Source: Aquificota bacterium
GTDB lineage: Bacteria > Aquificota > Aquificia > Aquificales > QOAS01
Direction: 5' to 3'
Assembly: GCA_013153315.1 (NCBI GenBank)
Contig: JAADES010000005.1
Location: forward strand, 1-40,857
DNA length: 40,857 nucleotides
Made by a program: the position numbers and the translations under genes
Shown: piece after piece, positions 32,585-40,857 of the stretch
Numbering within the stretch: the first letter of the stretch is position 1
Layout of the letters: each line of letters begins with the position of its first letter
The notes under the pieces: model-generated
What the model saw: the letters and a program-made list of their open reading frames with translations, nothing else
The model's database searches: none
What the model was told of the DNA's origin: nothing

Positions 32585-34444
32585 ATGGCCAAAGAAAATT
32601 TTTCACCACCGGCGGTAATAAAAGAAAATACCCCCAAGAGGGAAATAATTAAAAAAGTCCTTTCGTTGGCCTTTCCAATAATTCTTTCCAACCTCTTATA
32701 TACGGTTCAAAATTTTGTTTCCCTGCTGTTGGTTTCGCCTCTGGGTAAGGAAACCATTGCGGGGGTGGGGTTTGCCTCTACCCTTTTGTGGTTTGTCTAT
32801 GCCACAATGGCAACGGTCTACACCGGTGTTTCGGTTTTAGTTGCCCAAACGGTGGGTGCAAGCGGGGCTAAAGAGGATAAAACCTTTCCTTTAGCGGGTG
32901 TCTACGTTTTTTGGGGAATTCTTCTGTCGGTTTTATTTTCCCTTCCTTTAACTTTGGCGGGAGAAAATTTTATTCGCTTTTTCCTAAAACTATTCTCCAC
33001 ACCGTCGGAGGTTGTGGAGGTCGCTGTTTCCTATTTAAAACCGATATTTTTGCTTTTACCTTTGGCCTTTATAACCAACGTTTTTAATGCCGCCTTCAAC
33101 GGATTGGGTAAGACCAAGGTAATTTTTTATGCAACCATTTTTACAACGGTGGTAAATATAGCCTTGGCGTTAGTTTTGATTTACGGCTTATTAGGCTTTC
33201 CACGGTTGGAAGCCCAAGGGGCCGGTTGGGCTGTAGGTGTCGCCGAAGCTTTGGCTATAGGAGTTTACCTTCCCTTCCTTCTGAAAGAAGAGGCTATAAA
33301 TCCCTTCCGAAGGTGGAAATTATCTATTAAACCTCTGTTGGAAATTTTAAAAGTAGGTCTACCTACCGGTGTGGAAAGAACCTTTATGAGTTTTTCCTAC
33401 AATGTCTTTGTAGGTTTGGTAGCCCTTTGCGGGACTTCGGTTTTGGCCGCTTTCCAAATAGGGTTGAGAATTGAATCCATTTCCTTCACCGTAGGAATGG
33501 CTTTTTCCTTTGCCGCCACCACCTTGGCCGGTCAAAATTGGGGAGCTAAAAACCCCTTTGGGATAGAAAAGGGGGTTAAAACAACCCTCTATTTGGCAAT
33601 GGTAATAATGACCTCCTTAGGTTTGCTTATAGGTATTTTTTCACCTCTTATAGCAAGGTTTTTTACCCACGACGGGGAGGTTATATATTGGACTGTTCAC
33701 TATCTGTGGATTATCGCCCTTAGCCAACCCCTTATGGCGGTAATTTTTGTATTGGCGGGTGCTATAAGAGGTTTGGGAAAAACCAAAATTCCTTTGGTGG
33801 TAAACCTTTCCAACTTTTGGCTGGTTAGGTTAATACCCTCCTTTATCCTTTTGAAGTTCTTTAAAACACCTTACGTTCCTTGGTCGGCAATGATAGCGGA
33901 AAACCTTACCCGCTCAACGGTCTATTACTTTCTTTGGAAGAAGATAATAAAAACCATGGAGTTTGATAATTTTAAAAACCCCTCGGTCGGTATATCTAAA
34001 AAATTCGGTAGCAGTAAAGGAATGTCCTTAATAACCGCCCTTTTTGTGTTGGTTTTTGTAACCTTAACCCTTTCGGCTATAGGACTTTTGTTTAATAAAT
34101 ATGTCCAAAGCACCACATATGTGCAGCGGTTTGAAACTACCCAAGAGGCGGCAAGGGCGGTGGCCAAAGATTTACTTCAAGAAATAAATACAGGAAATTT
34201 TACCGTTGACACAACAACCTGCGACGTAGGATGTTCCGACAACGAAGAACCCTGCCCTATAGACCTTCCCCCCGAAATCGAGGAAACTTTAAAAGCTTCA
34301 AATATAACCGCCCAAGCTTACCTTTTAAAAAAGTGCGATTCGGATAACGCTACCCTTTACACAATAAGGGTTCAAGCCAGCTACAACAACGGAACCCAAA
34401 CCAACATTTTGATTATTTATAAAATTCCTAAACCCTCTTCCTAA
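32585..34444 (+). CDS. MATE transporter fused to a prepilin-like domain
   Basis: Residues 1-455 are a MATE-family cation/multidrug antiporter with about 12 membrane helices (LAFPIILSNLLYTVQNFVSL, NVFNAAFNGLGKTKVIFYAT, AGAIRGLGKTKIPLV). Without a stop codon the frame continues into a 162-residue tail starting at Met458. That tail has a prepilin-peptidase-like site (SSKG then MSLITALFVLVFVTLTLSA, cleavage after G479), a long hydrophobic helix, then a cysteine-rich extracytoplasmic region, like PilX-type minor pilins. Such a fusion is unusual; the tail may be made separately. Divergent from ubiX. Confidence 0.85.
   Translation: MAKENFSPPAVIKENTPKREIIKKVLSLAFPIILSNLLYTVQNFVSLLLVSPLGKETIAGVGFASTLLWFVYATMATVYTGVSVLVAQTVGASGAKEDKTFPLAGVYVFWGILLSVLFSLPLTLAGENFIRFFLKLFSTPSEVVEVAVSYLKPIFLLLPLAFITNVFNAAFNGLGKTKVIFYATIFTTVVNIALALVLIYGLLGFPRLEAQGAGWAVGVAEALAIGVYLPFLLKEEAINPFRRWKLSIKPLLEILKVGLPTGVERTFMSFSYNVFVGLVALCGTSVLAAFQIGLRIESISFTVGMAFSFAATTLAGQNWGAKNPFGIEKGVKTTLYLAMVIMTSLGLLIGIFSPLIARFFTHDGEVIYWTVHYLWIIALSQPLMAVIFVLAGAIRGLGKTKIPLVVNLSNFWLVRLIPSFILLKFFKTPYVPWSAMIAENLTRSTVYYFLWKKIIKTMEFDNFKNPSVGISKKFGSSKGMSLITALFVLVFVTLTLSAIGLLFNKYVQSTTYVQRFETTQEAARAVAKDLLQEINTGNFTVDTTTCDVGCSDNEEPCPIDLPPEIEETLKASNITAQAYLLKKCDSDNATLYTIRVQASYNNGTQTNILIIYKIPKPSS
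33956..34444 (+). CDS. Possible independently translated PilX-like prepilin
   Basis: An internal ATG at 33956 would encode a 162-residue prepilin with a 22-residue basic leader ending in SSKG. GATAAT (33943-33948) lies seven bases upstream, the same geometry as presumed leaderless genes in this window, though no -35 is seen. pilT lies about 2 kb away. It shares its frame with the end of the MATE gene. Confidence 0.35.
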   Translation: MEFDNFKNPSVGISKKFGSSKGMSLITALFVLVFVTLTLSAIGLLFNKYVQSTTYVQRFETTQEAARAVAKDLLQEINTGNFTVDTTTCDVGCSDNEEPCPIDLPPEIEETLKASNITAQAYLLKKCDSDNATLYTIRVQASYNNGTQTNILIIYKIPKPSS

Positions 34445-34480
34445 ATTTTGGCTCTCCTAAATTAGAATTTTCGCCCTAAC

Positions 34481-36541
34481 ATGAATAACAAAACGGTATT
34501 TTTGGCTGTCTTTTTTGTAATTTTCATTCTGGTTGCCATAGTTTTCCCAATACCGGCGCCGCTTTTGGATGTCCTGCTAACCTTCAGCATAGCCTACGCC
34601 CTAACAATGCTTATTCTGGCGATTTTGGTTAAAGAACCGCTGGAATTTTCAGTATTCCCTACCGCCCTTCTTTTGGGAACATTGCTAAGACTATCGCTAA
34701 ATATAGCCGCCGCCCGAAGAATTTTGCTTTACGGACACCAAGGCCCCGATGCGGCCGGTCATCTAATCCAATCTTTCGGTGAATTCGTGGTTGGAGGTTC
34801 TTTAATAGTCGGTGTTTTAATTTTCCTAATTTTCATCATCATTAACTTCGTTGTAATCACCCGCGGAGCGGAAAGAATTTCCGAAGTTATCGCCCGTTTT
34901 ACTTTGGACGCATTGCCCGGTAAACAGATGGCCATAGACGCCGACCTGAACGCGGGATTTATAACAGAAGAAGAGGCTAAAAAGCGTAGGGAACAGCTCC
35001 AGAGAGAGGCCGACTTCTACGGTTCGCTCGACGGTGCTTCAAAATTCATCAAAGGGGACGTAATAGCGGCCCTACTTATCTTGATACTTTCAATATTGGG
35101 CGGTTTGGCCATAGGTGTTTTCCAGCACGGTATGCCTATTAGCGAAGCTCTCCACACCTACACAATTCTAAGTATCGGTGAAGGTTTGGTTTCTCAAATT
35201 CCTTCGTTGCTCCTATCTACCGCCACCGCTATTTTGGTTACCAAGGTTGCTTCCCGCGACGAGGTCGGAAGGGCCTTTCTTGAGGAGATTAAACGCTACC
35301 CCGACGCATTGCTCTACTCGGCCGGCCTTTTGTTTGCCTTCGCTTTGGTGCCCGGTTTTCCCAAAGTTCCCTTTTTAATACTTTCGGCTATATTGGCAAC
35401 CGCCTATTACTTTGCCAAAAGGGAAATCGAAAGGGAAACCTTACGACAAATTGAGGATTACCTAAAGAAGGAAAAAGAAAAACAGCAGGAAAAACAGCAG
35501 GAGGAGGAAAAGCCCGAAGAATATATTCCCCAGCCCGACCCCGTAACGCTCGAAATCGGTTATTCGCTTATCAGCCTCTTTGATGAAAAACAGGGAGGTC
35601 AGGCCGCCCAAAAAATAAGAAAACTTCGTAGAAAATTGGCCGAAGACTACGGGGTTATTATCCATCCTATTCACATTAGGGACAACCTCGAGCTTAAGCC
35701 CAACGAATACCGTATTTTGATTAAGGGCGTGGAAGAAGACCGTTTTGTCCTCTACCCCGACATGTATCTGGCTATAGATACGGGTATGGCCAAAGCTCCC
35801 CCTCCCGGAGGAATAGAAACCTACGACCCCGCCTTTAAAATAAAAGCCTACTGGATACCCTTTACCTCCCGTGAGAAAGCCCAACAGATGGGTTATATGG
35901 TGGTTGACCCCGAAACGGTATTGGTAACCCACCTATCGGAGGTTATTAAAAAGAACCTCTGGAGGATTATCAGCCGAAACGAAATTCTGCAACTTATAGA
36001 GGCTTTGAAAAAGAAATACCCCAAGGTGGTTGAAGATATAGTTCCCAATCAGGTACCCATATCGGTTATCCATAGGGTGGTTCAAAACCTTTTAAGGGAG
36101 GGAATACCTGTCAAGGATATGCTAACCATTCTGGAAACCTTGGCCGATTATTACCCCGCCGAGAAGAATATAGACAACTTGACCGAGCATGTTAGGAGGG
36201 CTTTGGCACCGCTCATTAGCAAACTTTACGCGGTAAACGGAAACATTTACGCCGCAGTTTTGCACCCTATGCTGGAAAGTGAGCTGTTGGGCTATGTTGA
36301 GCAAAATCGCCAATCCGACTTTATGAAGGTGGTCGCCGAAGTGGTAAAACCCCAGCTGGAAAGGCTGATGGAACAGTTTTCCAAATTGGGAGCCCAACCC
36401 GTTTTGGTAACCGCACCCGAAATAAGACCCTACATGAAAAAGGTTTTGGAGAATTACCTTCCCCAGTACAGCGTTCTTTCCTACGCCGAATTGGATAAAA
36501 AGGTAAACCTAAAGGTGGTTGGTGTGGTTGAAAAACGTTAA
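34481..36541 (+). CDS. flhA: Flagellar biosynthesis protein FlhA
   Basis: FlhA is the large gate protein of the flagellar type III export apparatus. This 686-residue protein has eight N-terminal membrane helices, the FHIPEP-family block ([34 protein letters not shown]) and a cytosolic half with a charged linker (about 327-350, [13 protein letters not shown]) before FlhA-C. No other flagellar gene is adjacent, although flhA is usually in a large cluster. TAGAAT precedes ATG by 12 bases; there is no Shine-Dalgarno. Confidence 0.95.
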   Translation: MNNKTVFLAVFFVIFILVAIVFPIPAPLLDVLLTFSIAYALTMLILAILVKEPLEFSVFPTALLLGTLLRLSLNIAAARRILLYGHQGPDAAGHLIQSFGEFVVGGSLIVGVLIFLIFIIINFVVITRGAERISEVIARFTLDALPGKQMAIDADLNAGFITEEEAKKRREQLQREADFYGSLDGASKFIKGDVIAALLILILSILGGLAIGVFQHGMPISEALHTYTILSIGEGLVSQIPSLLLSTATAILVTKVASRDEVGRAFLEEIKRYPDALLYSAGLLFAFALVPGFPKVPFLILSAILATAYYFAKREIERETLRQIEDYLKKEKEKQQEKQQEEEKPEEYIPQPDPVTLEIGYSLISLFDEKQGGQAAQKIRKLRRKLAEDYGVIIHPIHIRDNLELKPNEYRILIKGVEEDRFVLYPDMYLAIDTGMAKAPPPGGIETYDPAFKIKAYWIPFTSREKAQQMGYMVVDPETVLVTHLSEVIKKNLWRIISRNEILQLIEALKKKYPKVVEDIVPNQVPISVIHRVVQNLLREGIPVKDMLTILETLADYYPAEKNIDNLTEHVRRALAPLISKLYAVNGNIYAAVLHPMLESELLGYVEQNRQSDFMKVVAEVVKPQLERLMEQFSKLGAQPVLVTAPEIRPYMKKVLENYLPQYSVLSYAELDKKVNLKVVGVVEKR

Positions 36542-36554
36542 AAGGTTTAAGGCT

Positions 36555-36833
36555 TTAAAAACCAAATCCCCCCAAAAGGGAGTTGTCCATTTTTTCCTTA
36601 ACCCTCTCTTTGGTTAACTTGTGAAGTTCCTCAAAAGCCTTTAGGAGTTTTTCTTCCAAATCCTTACAGTCGGAGGTTTTTATTTTTATTTCCAAAAGCT
36701 TACCGGCGGCGTTGGCCACCAACTTACAGGTCTCATCCTCGTAGGTAATAATCTCCTTTTCAAGGTCTTCTTTAAAGTTTTTAACCATATCTTGGAGGCT
36801 CTTTAACTGTTTCATCATTTGGAAGATGTTCAT
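36555..36833 (-). CDS. YbaB/EbfC-family nucleoid-associated protein
   Basis: This 92-residue protein matches the YbaB/EbfC family: helical start FQMMKQLKSLQDMVKNFKEDL, a beta core ETCKLVANAAGKLLEIKI and a helical end. The family's usual glycine-rich V.V..nG.....i pattern is present as VANAAGKLLEIKI. It binds DNA in other bacteria. Here it sits 25 bases after the CorC-like gene rather than with dnaX and recR. Confidence 0.82.
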   Translation of the reverse strand: MNIFQMMKQLKSLQDMVKNFKEDLEKEIITYEDETCKLVANAAGKLLEIKIKTSDCKDLEEKLLKAFEELHKLTKERVKEKMDNSLLGGFGF

Positions 36834-36858
36834 AGGAAACTAATATTGTTTGAAAAAA

Positions 36859-38085
36859 TTAAGAAGGAACGATAACCTTAACGGTCTTAATTCGGTTGTT
36901 GTCCAAAGAGAGGATAACAAATTTAAAACCGTCCACCTCTATAGTTGTTCCCTTTTTAGGCAACCCTTTGAAGTGGGATATTAGATAACCTCCCAAGGTG
37001 GAATATTCGTAATCTTCGGGGAGCTTTAAACCCAACTTTTGGGCCAGAAGCTCTATGTTTATGGAGGCATCCACCAAATAGACATTTTTGGAAATCTGTT
37101 TAATTTGTTCTTGGCTCCACTCTTCCACCATTCGACCCAAAAGGTGGGAAAGGAAGTCGGAAAAGGTGACCAACCCCGCCGTTCCCCCGTGTTCGTCCAC
37201 CACCATAAATATTTGGGTTTTCTGTTTCTTGAATTCGTTTATTAAACTTTCCAAGTCCAACAGTTGGGGAACAAAGGATATAGCCTTTTTAAACTCCACC
37301 AGTTTTTTATCGAGATTATCCTCCGTCGGTAGGAGGTTTTTTGTATATAAAACCCCGGTGGTGCTATCGAGGTTTTCCACATAGAGGGGAACCTTACTGT
37401 GGGCTTTTTCCACAATTTGGTCTAAAACCTCTTTGACCTTCTTATGCTCCTCCAAAGCAAAGATATCCGTTCGGGGGGTCATTATCTCTTCCACGGTTGT
37501 TTCGGAAAGCTCCAAAACCTTTTTGACCATTTCCACCTCTTGGGGGTCATACTCGCCGTGTTTTAAACCTTCCTCCAGCTGGTAGATTAATTCGTCCACC
37601 GTTAGTTGGAGTTCTTTCTTTTTTTCCACCCTCTCTATTAGGGGGCCGAAAAGTTTAACAAAAACCCACCTTAGGGGCGCTATGATGATATGGAAAACGT
37701 AGATGGGTAAGGCGTAAATCCTTGCCAATATTTCGGGAAAGTGTAGGGCTACATTCTTGGGAATAACCTCTCCAAAATAGAAAATCAACAGGCTAATTAA
37801 AACCGTTCCTAAGGCAACCCCCGCATCCCCGAAGGTGTCCTTTAAAAGTTTAGTCCCCAAAGAGGATATAAAAATGTTTACAATCTCGTTCCCTACGAGG
37901 ATTGTAATAATTAACTCCACCGGCCGCGATAGAAGTTTTTTTATCAGTCGGGTAATCTTGTTATTTCCAAACCGTTCCAAGATAAAGGAGTTCAAACTAA
38001 AAAAAGCCACCTCGGCGGAGGCAAAAAATCCCGAAAGCAATATAAGGAAGAGAAAAATAGTCAGTTCTCCTATAAGGGAATCCAT
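36859..38085 (-). CDS. CNNM/CorC-family membrane protein (HlyC/CorC)
   Basis: A 408-residue protein with an N-terminal CNNM (DUF21) membrane domain (FFASAEVAFFSLN, LVGNEIVNIFISSL, YFGEVIPKNVALHFP), a CBS pair starting near EIMTPRTDIFALEE, and a C-terminal CorC_HlyC domain (STLGGYLISHFKGLPKKGTT). Members transport or regulate Mg2+ and Co2+. The order and length are standard. The gene is tandem with ybaB. Confidence 0.9.
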   Translation of the reverse strand: MDSLIGELTIFLFLILLSGFFASAEVAFFSLNSFILERFGNNKITRLIKKLLSRPVELIITILVGNEIVNIFISSLGTKLLKDTFGDAGVALGTVLISLLIFYFGEVIPKNVALHFPEILARIYALPIYVFHIIIAPLRWVFVKLFGPLIERVEKKKELQLTVDELIYQLEEGLKHGEYDPQEVEMVKKVLELSETTVEEIMTPRTDIFALEEHKKVKEVLDQIVEKAHSKVPLYVENLDSTTGVLYTKNLLPTEDNLDKKLVEFKKAISFVPQLLDLESLINEFKKQKTQIFMVVDEHGGTAGLVTFSDFLSHLLGRMVEEWSQEQIKQISKNVYLVDASINIELLAQKLGLKLPEDYEYSTLGGYLISHFKGLPKKGTTIEVDGFKFVILSLDNNRIKTVKVIVPS

Positions 38086-38173
38086 TAGTTTTTAATTAAC
38101 CTTAGTCGTTCCGTTTTTTAATTCCCTGATTGGGATTTTTCTTTTTAAGCCTTACTAGGTATTTTGCAATTTT

Positions 38174-38191
38174 GTTAACACAAAAGTTAAC
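38174..38191 (+). promoter_or_regulatory. Paired GTTAAC sites upstream of amt
   Basis: Two perfect GTTAAC palindromes are spaced 12 bases centre to centre (38174-38179, 38186-38191), about 50-60 bases before the amt ATG. They could be an operator pair for a nitrogen regulator. Confidence 0.35.
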
Positions 38192-38207
38192 ATATTGTTT
38201 TCCCTTT

Positions 38208-38223
38208 TGGGGGCAAAGTTGTG
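38208..38223 (+). promoter_or_regulatory. Weak sigma54-like -24/-12 element of amt
   Basis: TGGGGGC, four bases, TTGTG fits the -24/-12 spacing, but the -12 has GT instead of GC. A TAATAT at 38226-38231, six bases before the ATG, is an alternative -10 for a sigma70-type start. Confidence 0.25.
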
Positions 38224-38237
38224 ATTAATATCCCTCT

Positions 38238-39464
38238 ATGGGACAAACATCAATTGTTTTGGCGGACAACGTTTGGATTTTGGTGGCCACCGCTCTGGTC
38301 TTTGTAATGGGATTTACAGGACTGGCGCTCTTTTACGGAGGCCTGACGCGCACCAAGAGCATGCTCAACACCATTTATATGGTGATGGGCTCCTTTGCGT
38401 TGGTTAGTATTCTCTGGGTCATTTACGGTTATTCCTTAGCCTTCAGTGGCGACATAGCTTCGGTGATTGGGACGCTTAAGAACTTCCTACTGCTAAATAC
38501 ATCGCCCACTCAACCGGCACCCGAAGCGCCCAACCTCTACCACTATCTGTTTATCTTCTACCAAATGACTTTCGCCGCCATTACGGTCGGGCTAATAGCG
38601 GGTGCCTACATAGAAAGAATGAAATTTTCCGCCTGGCTATTATTCGGGGCCTTATGGTTCACCTTCGTTTATGCACCCGTAGCCCACTGGATATGGGGAG
38701 GCGGATTTCTTTCCCAACTGGGGGTTAAAGACTTTGCCGGTGGTTTGGTTGTTCACGCAACCAGCGGTATAGCCGCCTTGGTTGGCGCCTATGTTTTAGG
38801 AAAAAGAAAAGAGGCGGTTCTAATACCCTCCAACCTGCCTTTGGTGGCATTGGGAACGGGACTGTTGGCCTTCGGTTGGTTCGGTTTCAACGGAGGTAGT
38901 GCTTTGGCTATCAACTATCAGGCAATAACAGCCGCCTTTGTTAGCGTTTTGGCCGCCTTCGTTGCCGCTTTGGTTTGGGCAGGTCTGGAATGGCTTAAAT
39001 TCGGAAAACCCACAACCCTCGGTTTCATGACCGGTGTAATAGCGGGATTTGCTACCATAACCCCCGCCGCCGGCTTTGTCGATGTAATAGGCGGGTTAAT
39101 TATCGGACTTCTGGGCGGCTTGGCCTGTTTTGCCGCAGTAGTTTGGGCTAAGCCAAAATTTAAATACGACGATGCCCTCGACGTTTGGGGCGTTCACGGT
39201 GTGGGAGGAATAGTCGGAACTTTTGCCATCGCCCTATTTGCCTCCAAATCGGTGGGCGGTGTAAACGGGCTATTCTACGGTAGTGCTTCGCTAATCTTCC
39301 CCCAACTGGTGGGAATAATTACCGTAGTCCTCTATACGGCCATAGTTACTTTTATCCTCCTAAAGGTGGTAGACCAAATAATAGGTCTAAGGGTTCCCCA
39401 AGAGGTGGAAATCGAAGGTTTGGATACCAACCTTCACGGGGAAAAAGCCTACGGAGAAAAATAA
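38238..39464 (+). CDS. amt: Ammonium transporter Amt
   Basis: Amt conducts ammonium across the inner membrane. This 408-residue, eleven-helix protein has GFTGLALFYGGLTRTKSML, the pore histidine segments DFAGGLVVHATSGIAALVGA and VWGVHGVGGIVGTFA, and the C-terminal GLDTNLHGEKAYGEK that contacts GlnK. The usual glnK neighbour is absent. The short N-terminus could be a membrane helix rather than a cleaved signal. Confidence 0.95.
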   Translation: MGQTSIVLADNVWILVATALVFVMGFTGLALFYGGLTRTKSMLNTIYMVMGSFALVSILWVIYGYSLAFSGDIASVIGTLKNFLLLNTSPTQPAPEAPNLYHYLFIFYQMTFAAITVGLIAGAYIERMKFSAWLLFGALWFTFVYAPVAHWIWGGGFLSQLGVKDFAGGLVVHATSGIAALVGAYVLGKRKEAVLIPSNLPLVALGTGLLAFGWFGFNGGSALAINYQAITAAFVSVLAAFVAALVWAGLEWLKFGKPTTLGFMTGVIAGFATITPAAGFVDVIGGLIIGLLGGLACFAAVVWAKPKFKYDDALDVWGVHGVGGIVGTFAIALFASKSVGGVNGLFYGSASLIFPQLVGIITVVLYTAIVTFILLKVVDQIIGLRVPQEVEIEGLDTNLHGEKAYGEK

Positions 39465-39540
39465 AACCTTTCTTTGTTTATTTTTTTCTTTATCCTTCAA
39501 AAGGTCTTCACAAAATTTTTTCCTTCATAGGGTTCAATTA

Positions 39541-40650
39541 TCAAACAGTCGAAAGTTGGTGTCTCAAATACTTGTAATAGGCCGCGCAAGCCCCTTCCGA
39601 GGAAACCATGCAGGCCCCGACGGGATTTTGGGGGGTGCAGGCGGTTCCGAATATTTTGCAGTCGGTTGGCTTTGCCTTACCTTTGAGGATTTCGCCACAT
39701 ATGCATAATTTGTGGTCGTCTATAGGCTCCTTAGGCAGGATAGGGTCGAAATAAACCTCGGCATCGTATTGGGAATATTCATCTTTAAGTTTTAAGCCGC
39801 TTCGCGGAATATCTCCCAAACCCCTCCAACGGAACTTATCGCGAACCTCGAAATATTTAGCCATAAGTTCTTGGGCCTTGGTGTTGCCTTCCCAGCTTAC
39901 AGCACGGGTATACTGGATTTCAACCTTTGCCTCTCGGTTATTTTTTTGACGAATTATTTTTAATACACTCTCCAATATATCGGTAGGTTCAAACCCGCTA
40001 ATTACAACAGGCACCTTGTATTTTTCAACAAAGGGAACGTAGGCTTTTCCTCCGATTATTGCGCTAACGTGTCCCGGCCCGATGAAGGCTTCTATTTTGC
40101 TTTCGTGCATAACCGCCTCCATCGCCGGGATAACCAGAACGTGGTTAACGTGAACAAGCAAATTCTTAATTTTTTGCTCTCTTATAACCTCCATTAAAGC
40201 GGCCGTCATCGGTGTTGTAGTTTCAAAACCTATGGCGAAAAATACCACCAACTTATCGGGGTTTTCCAAAGCTATTTTTACACTGTCTAGGGGAGAGTAA
40301 ACCATCCGAATATCCCGCCCGTGGGCCCTTTCCTTTATTAAAGAACTTTCCGAACCGGGGACTCTCATCATATCTCCGTAGGTGGTTAGGATTACATTGG
40401 GTTGCCGAGCTATGGCTATCGCTTGGTCTATCCTCTCTTTGGGCATTACACAAACGGGACAACCCGGCCCGTGGAGAAATTCTATTCCCAAGGGTTCCAA
40501 AAGTTTGTTTAGACCAAATTTCATAATTGCGTGGGTGTGACCTCCGCAAACTTCCATTATTCGGAGAGGTTTACCATCGTGCTCCCTTTCTATGGCTTTT
40601 AAAAGTTTTTTAACCAACTCGGGGTTTCTAAAATCCCTAAACAAGTCCAT
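39541..40650 (-). CDS. hypD: Hydrogenase maturation protein HypD
   Basis: HypD carries a [4Fe-4S] cluster and with HypC assembles the Fe(CN)2CO group of [NiFe] hydrogenases. The thiol C35 lies in IMEVCGGHTHAI, with GPGCPVC (C64, C67) following. C-terminal cluster cysteines occur in LCICGEILKGKAKPTDC and GTACTPQNPVGACMVSSEG. Length is typical at 369 residues. The other hyp genes are not in the window. TAATAT eight bases before ATG suggests a leaderless start. Confidence 0.95.
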   Translation of the reverse strand: MDLFRDFRNPELVKKLLKAIEREHDGKPLRIMEVCGGHTHAIMKFGLNKLLEPLGIEFLHGPGCPVCVMPKERIDQAIAIARQPNVILTTYGDMMRVPGSESSLIKERAHGRDIRMVYSPLDSVKIALENPDKLVVFFAIGFETTTPMTAALMEVIREQKIKNLLVHVNHVLVIPAMEAVMHESKIEAFIGPGHVSAIIGGKAYVPFVEKYKVPVVISGFEPTDILESVLKIIRQKNNREAKVEIQYTRAVSWEGNTKAQELMAKYFEVRDKFRWRGLGDIPRSGLKLKDEYSQYDAEVYFDPILPKEPIDDHKLCICGEILKGKAKPTDCKIFGTACTPQNPVGACMVSSEGACAAYYKYLRHQLSTV

Positions 40651-40702
40651 TAAGGAGGATATTAACTTTGAAGAGAAAAACCTTAAGAGGGATAAAATAC
40701 CC

Positions 40703-40731
40703 TTGACCTTGGAAAGGTTTTAAGATATATT
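40703..40731 (+). promoter_or_regulatory. Promoter of tRNA-Ser(GGA)
   Basis: TTGACC, 17 bases, then TATATT, ending 35 bases before the tRNA. Together with the two other tRNA promoters it gives a consistent TTGnCn-17-TAnAnT pattern. Confidence 0.8.
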
Positions 40732-40766
40732 AATGAAATTCGGAACTCGAAAATTAATAATCGGCC

Positions 40767-40857
40767 GGAGGGGTGGCCGAGCGGACGAAGGCGCGGCGCT
40801 GGAAACGCCGTGTGCCCGATTTACGGGCACCGAGGGTTCGAATCCCTCCCCCTCCGC
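40767..40857 (+). tRNA. tRNA-Ser(GGA)
   Basis: Class II tRNA with acceptor GGAGGGG/CCCCTCC, discriminator G (expected for serine), a long variable arm and T loop TTCGAAT. The anticodon loop CTGGAAA gives GGA. The window ends at what would be the first base of CCA. Confidence 0.94.

Noticed and set aside
1-40857. CRISPR array, insertion sequence, prophage or integrated element
   Set aside because: No spaced direct repeats, transposase, integrase or long terminal repeats were seen. The tRNA genes show no flanking att-like duplications.

Overview
The window reads as chromosome of a thermophilic, flagellated and piliated chemolithotroph. An Aquificota-like or similarly deep-branching lineage is my best guess, but no rRNA is present to prove it. 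Clues are TtuA (2-thiolation of tRNA T54, a thermophile trait), HypD ([NiFe]-hydrogenase maturation), MqnE plus UbiX (futalosine-type menaquinone synthesis), FlhA, PilT, and genes of single pathways scattered as lone or paired genes on alternating strands. Coding density is very high, no stretch over 300 bases lacks a gene, and I see no rRNA, CRISPR array, insertion sequence or prophage.

Layout. 1-2663: tRNA-Leu(UAA), hemX-like and hemY, then a Phe-Leu(GAG)-Leu(UAG) tRNA transcript read leftward from a clear promoter. 2761-5771: lipoprotein, rpsU, SprA-like putative protease, Trm112 protein, FtsW/RodA. 5783-9118: acylphosphatase, hemL, ribbon-helix-helix protein, degenerate M50 protein, trpA. 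9166-13979: mqnE, comM, a three-gene NifU-like operon, lone fumarase alpha subunit. 14078-20345: XRE regulator, frameshifted dprA, rimM, an acidic DFG-tailed membrane protein, ttuA, minC and a pseudo-receiver/DUF4388/MBL-like protein. 20532-28849: pnp, speD with an unusual leader, orphan rpsQ, an 1186-residue helicase-like protein, and half of ileS. 28930-40857: DUF2391 protein, enlarged NusB, pilT, ubiX, a MATE transporter fused to a prepilin-like domain, flhA, ybaB, corC-like gene, amt, hypD, tRNA-Ser(GGA).

Genes that connect: hemX/hemY/hemL (heme supply); mqnE and ubiX (menaquinone); pilT and the prepilin-like tail (type IV pili); minC and FtsW/RodA (division or shape); tRNA genes with RimM, S17, S21, TtuA, Trm112 and NusB (translation and rRNA transcription).

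Two styles of gene start stand out. Genes for small nucleic-acid or ribosomal proteins (rpsU, rpsQ, RHH, XRE, NifU-like, speD) have strong Shine-Dalgarno sequences. Many others have none and carry a -10-like hexamer 6 to 8 bases before the start codon, which suggests leaderless mRNA. The most interesting items are the speD leader (a hairpin presenting the ribosome site of a nine-codon upstream ORF), the half-length ileS abutting a large unrecognised helicase, the NusB with about 150 inserted residues, and the MATE-prepilin fusion.
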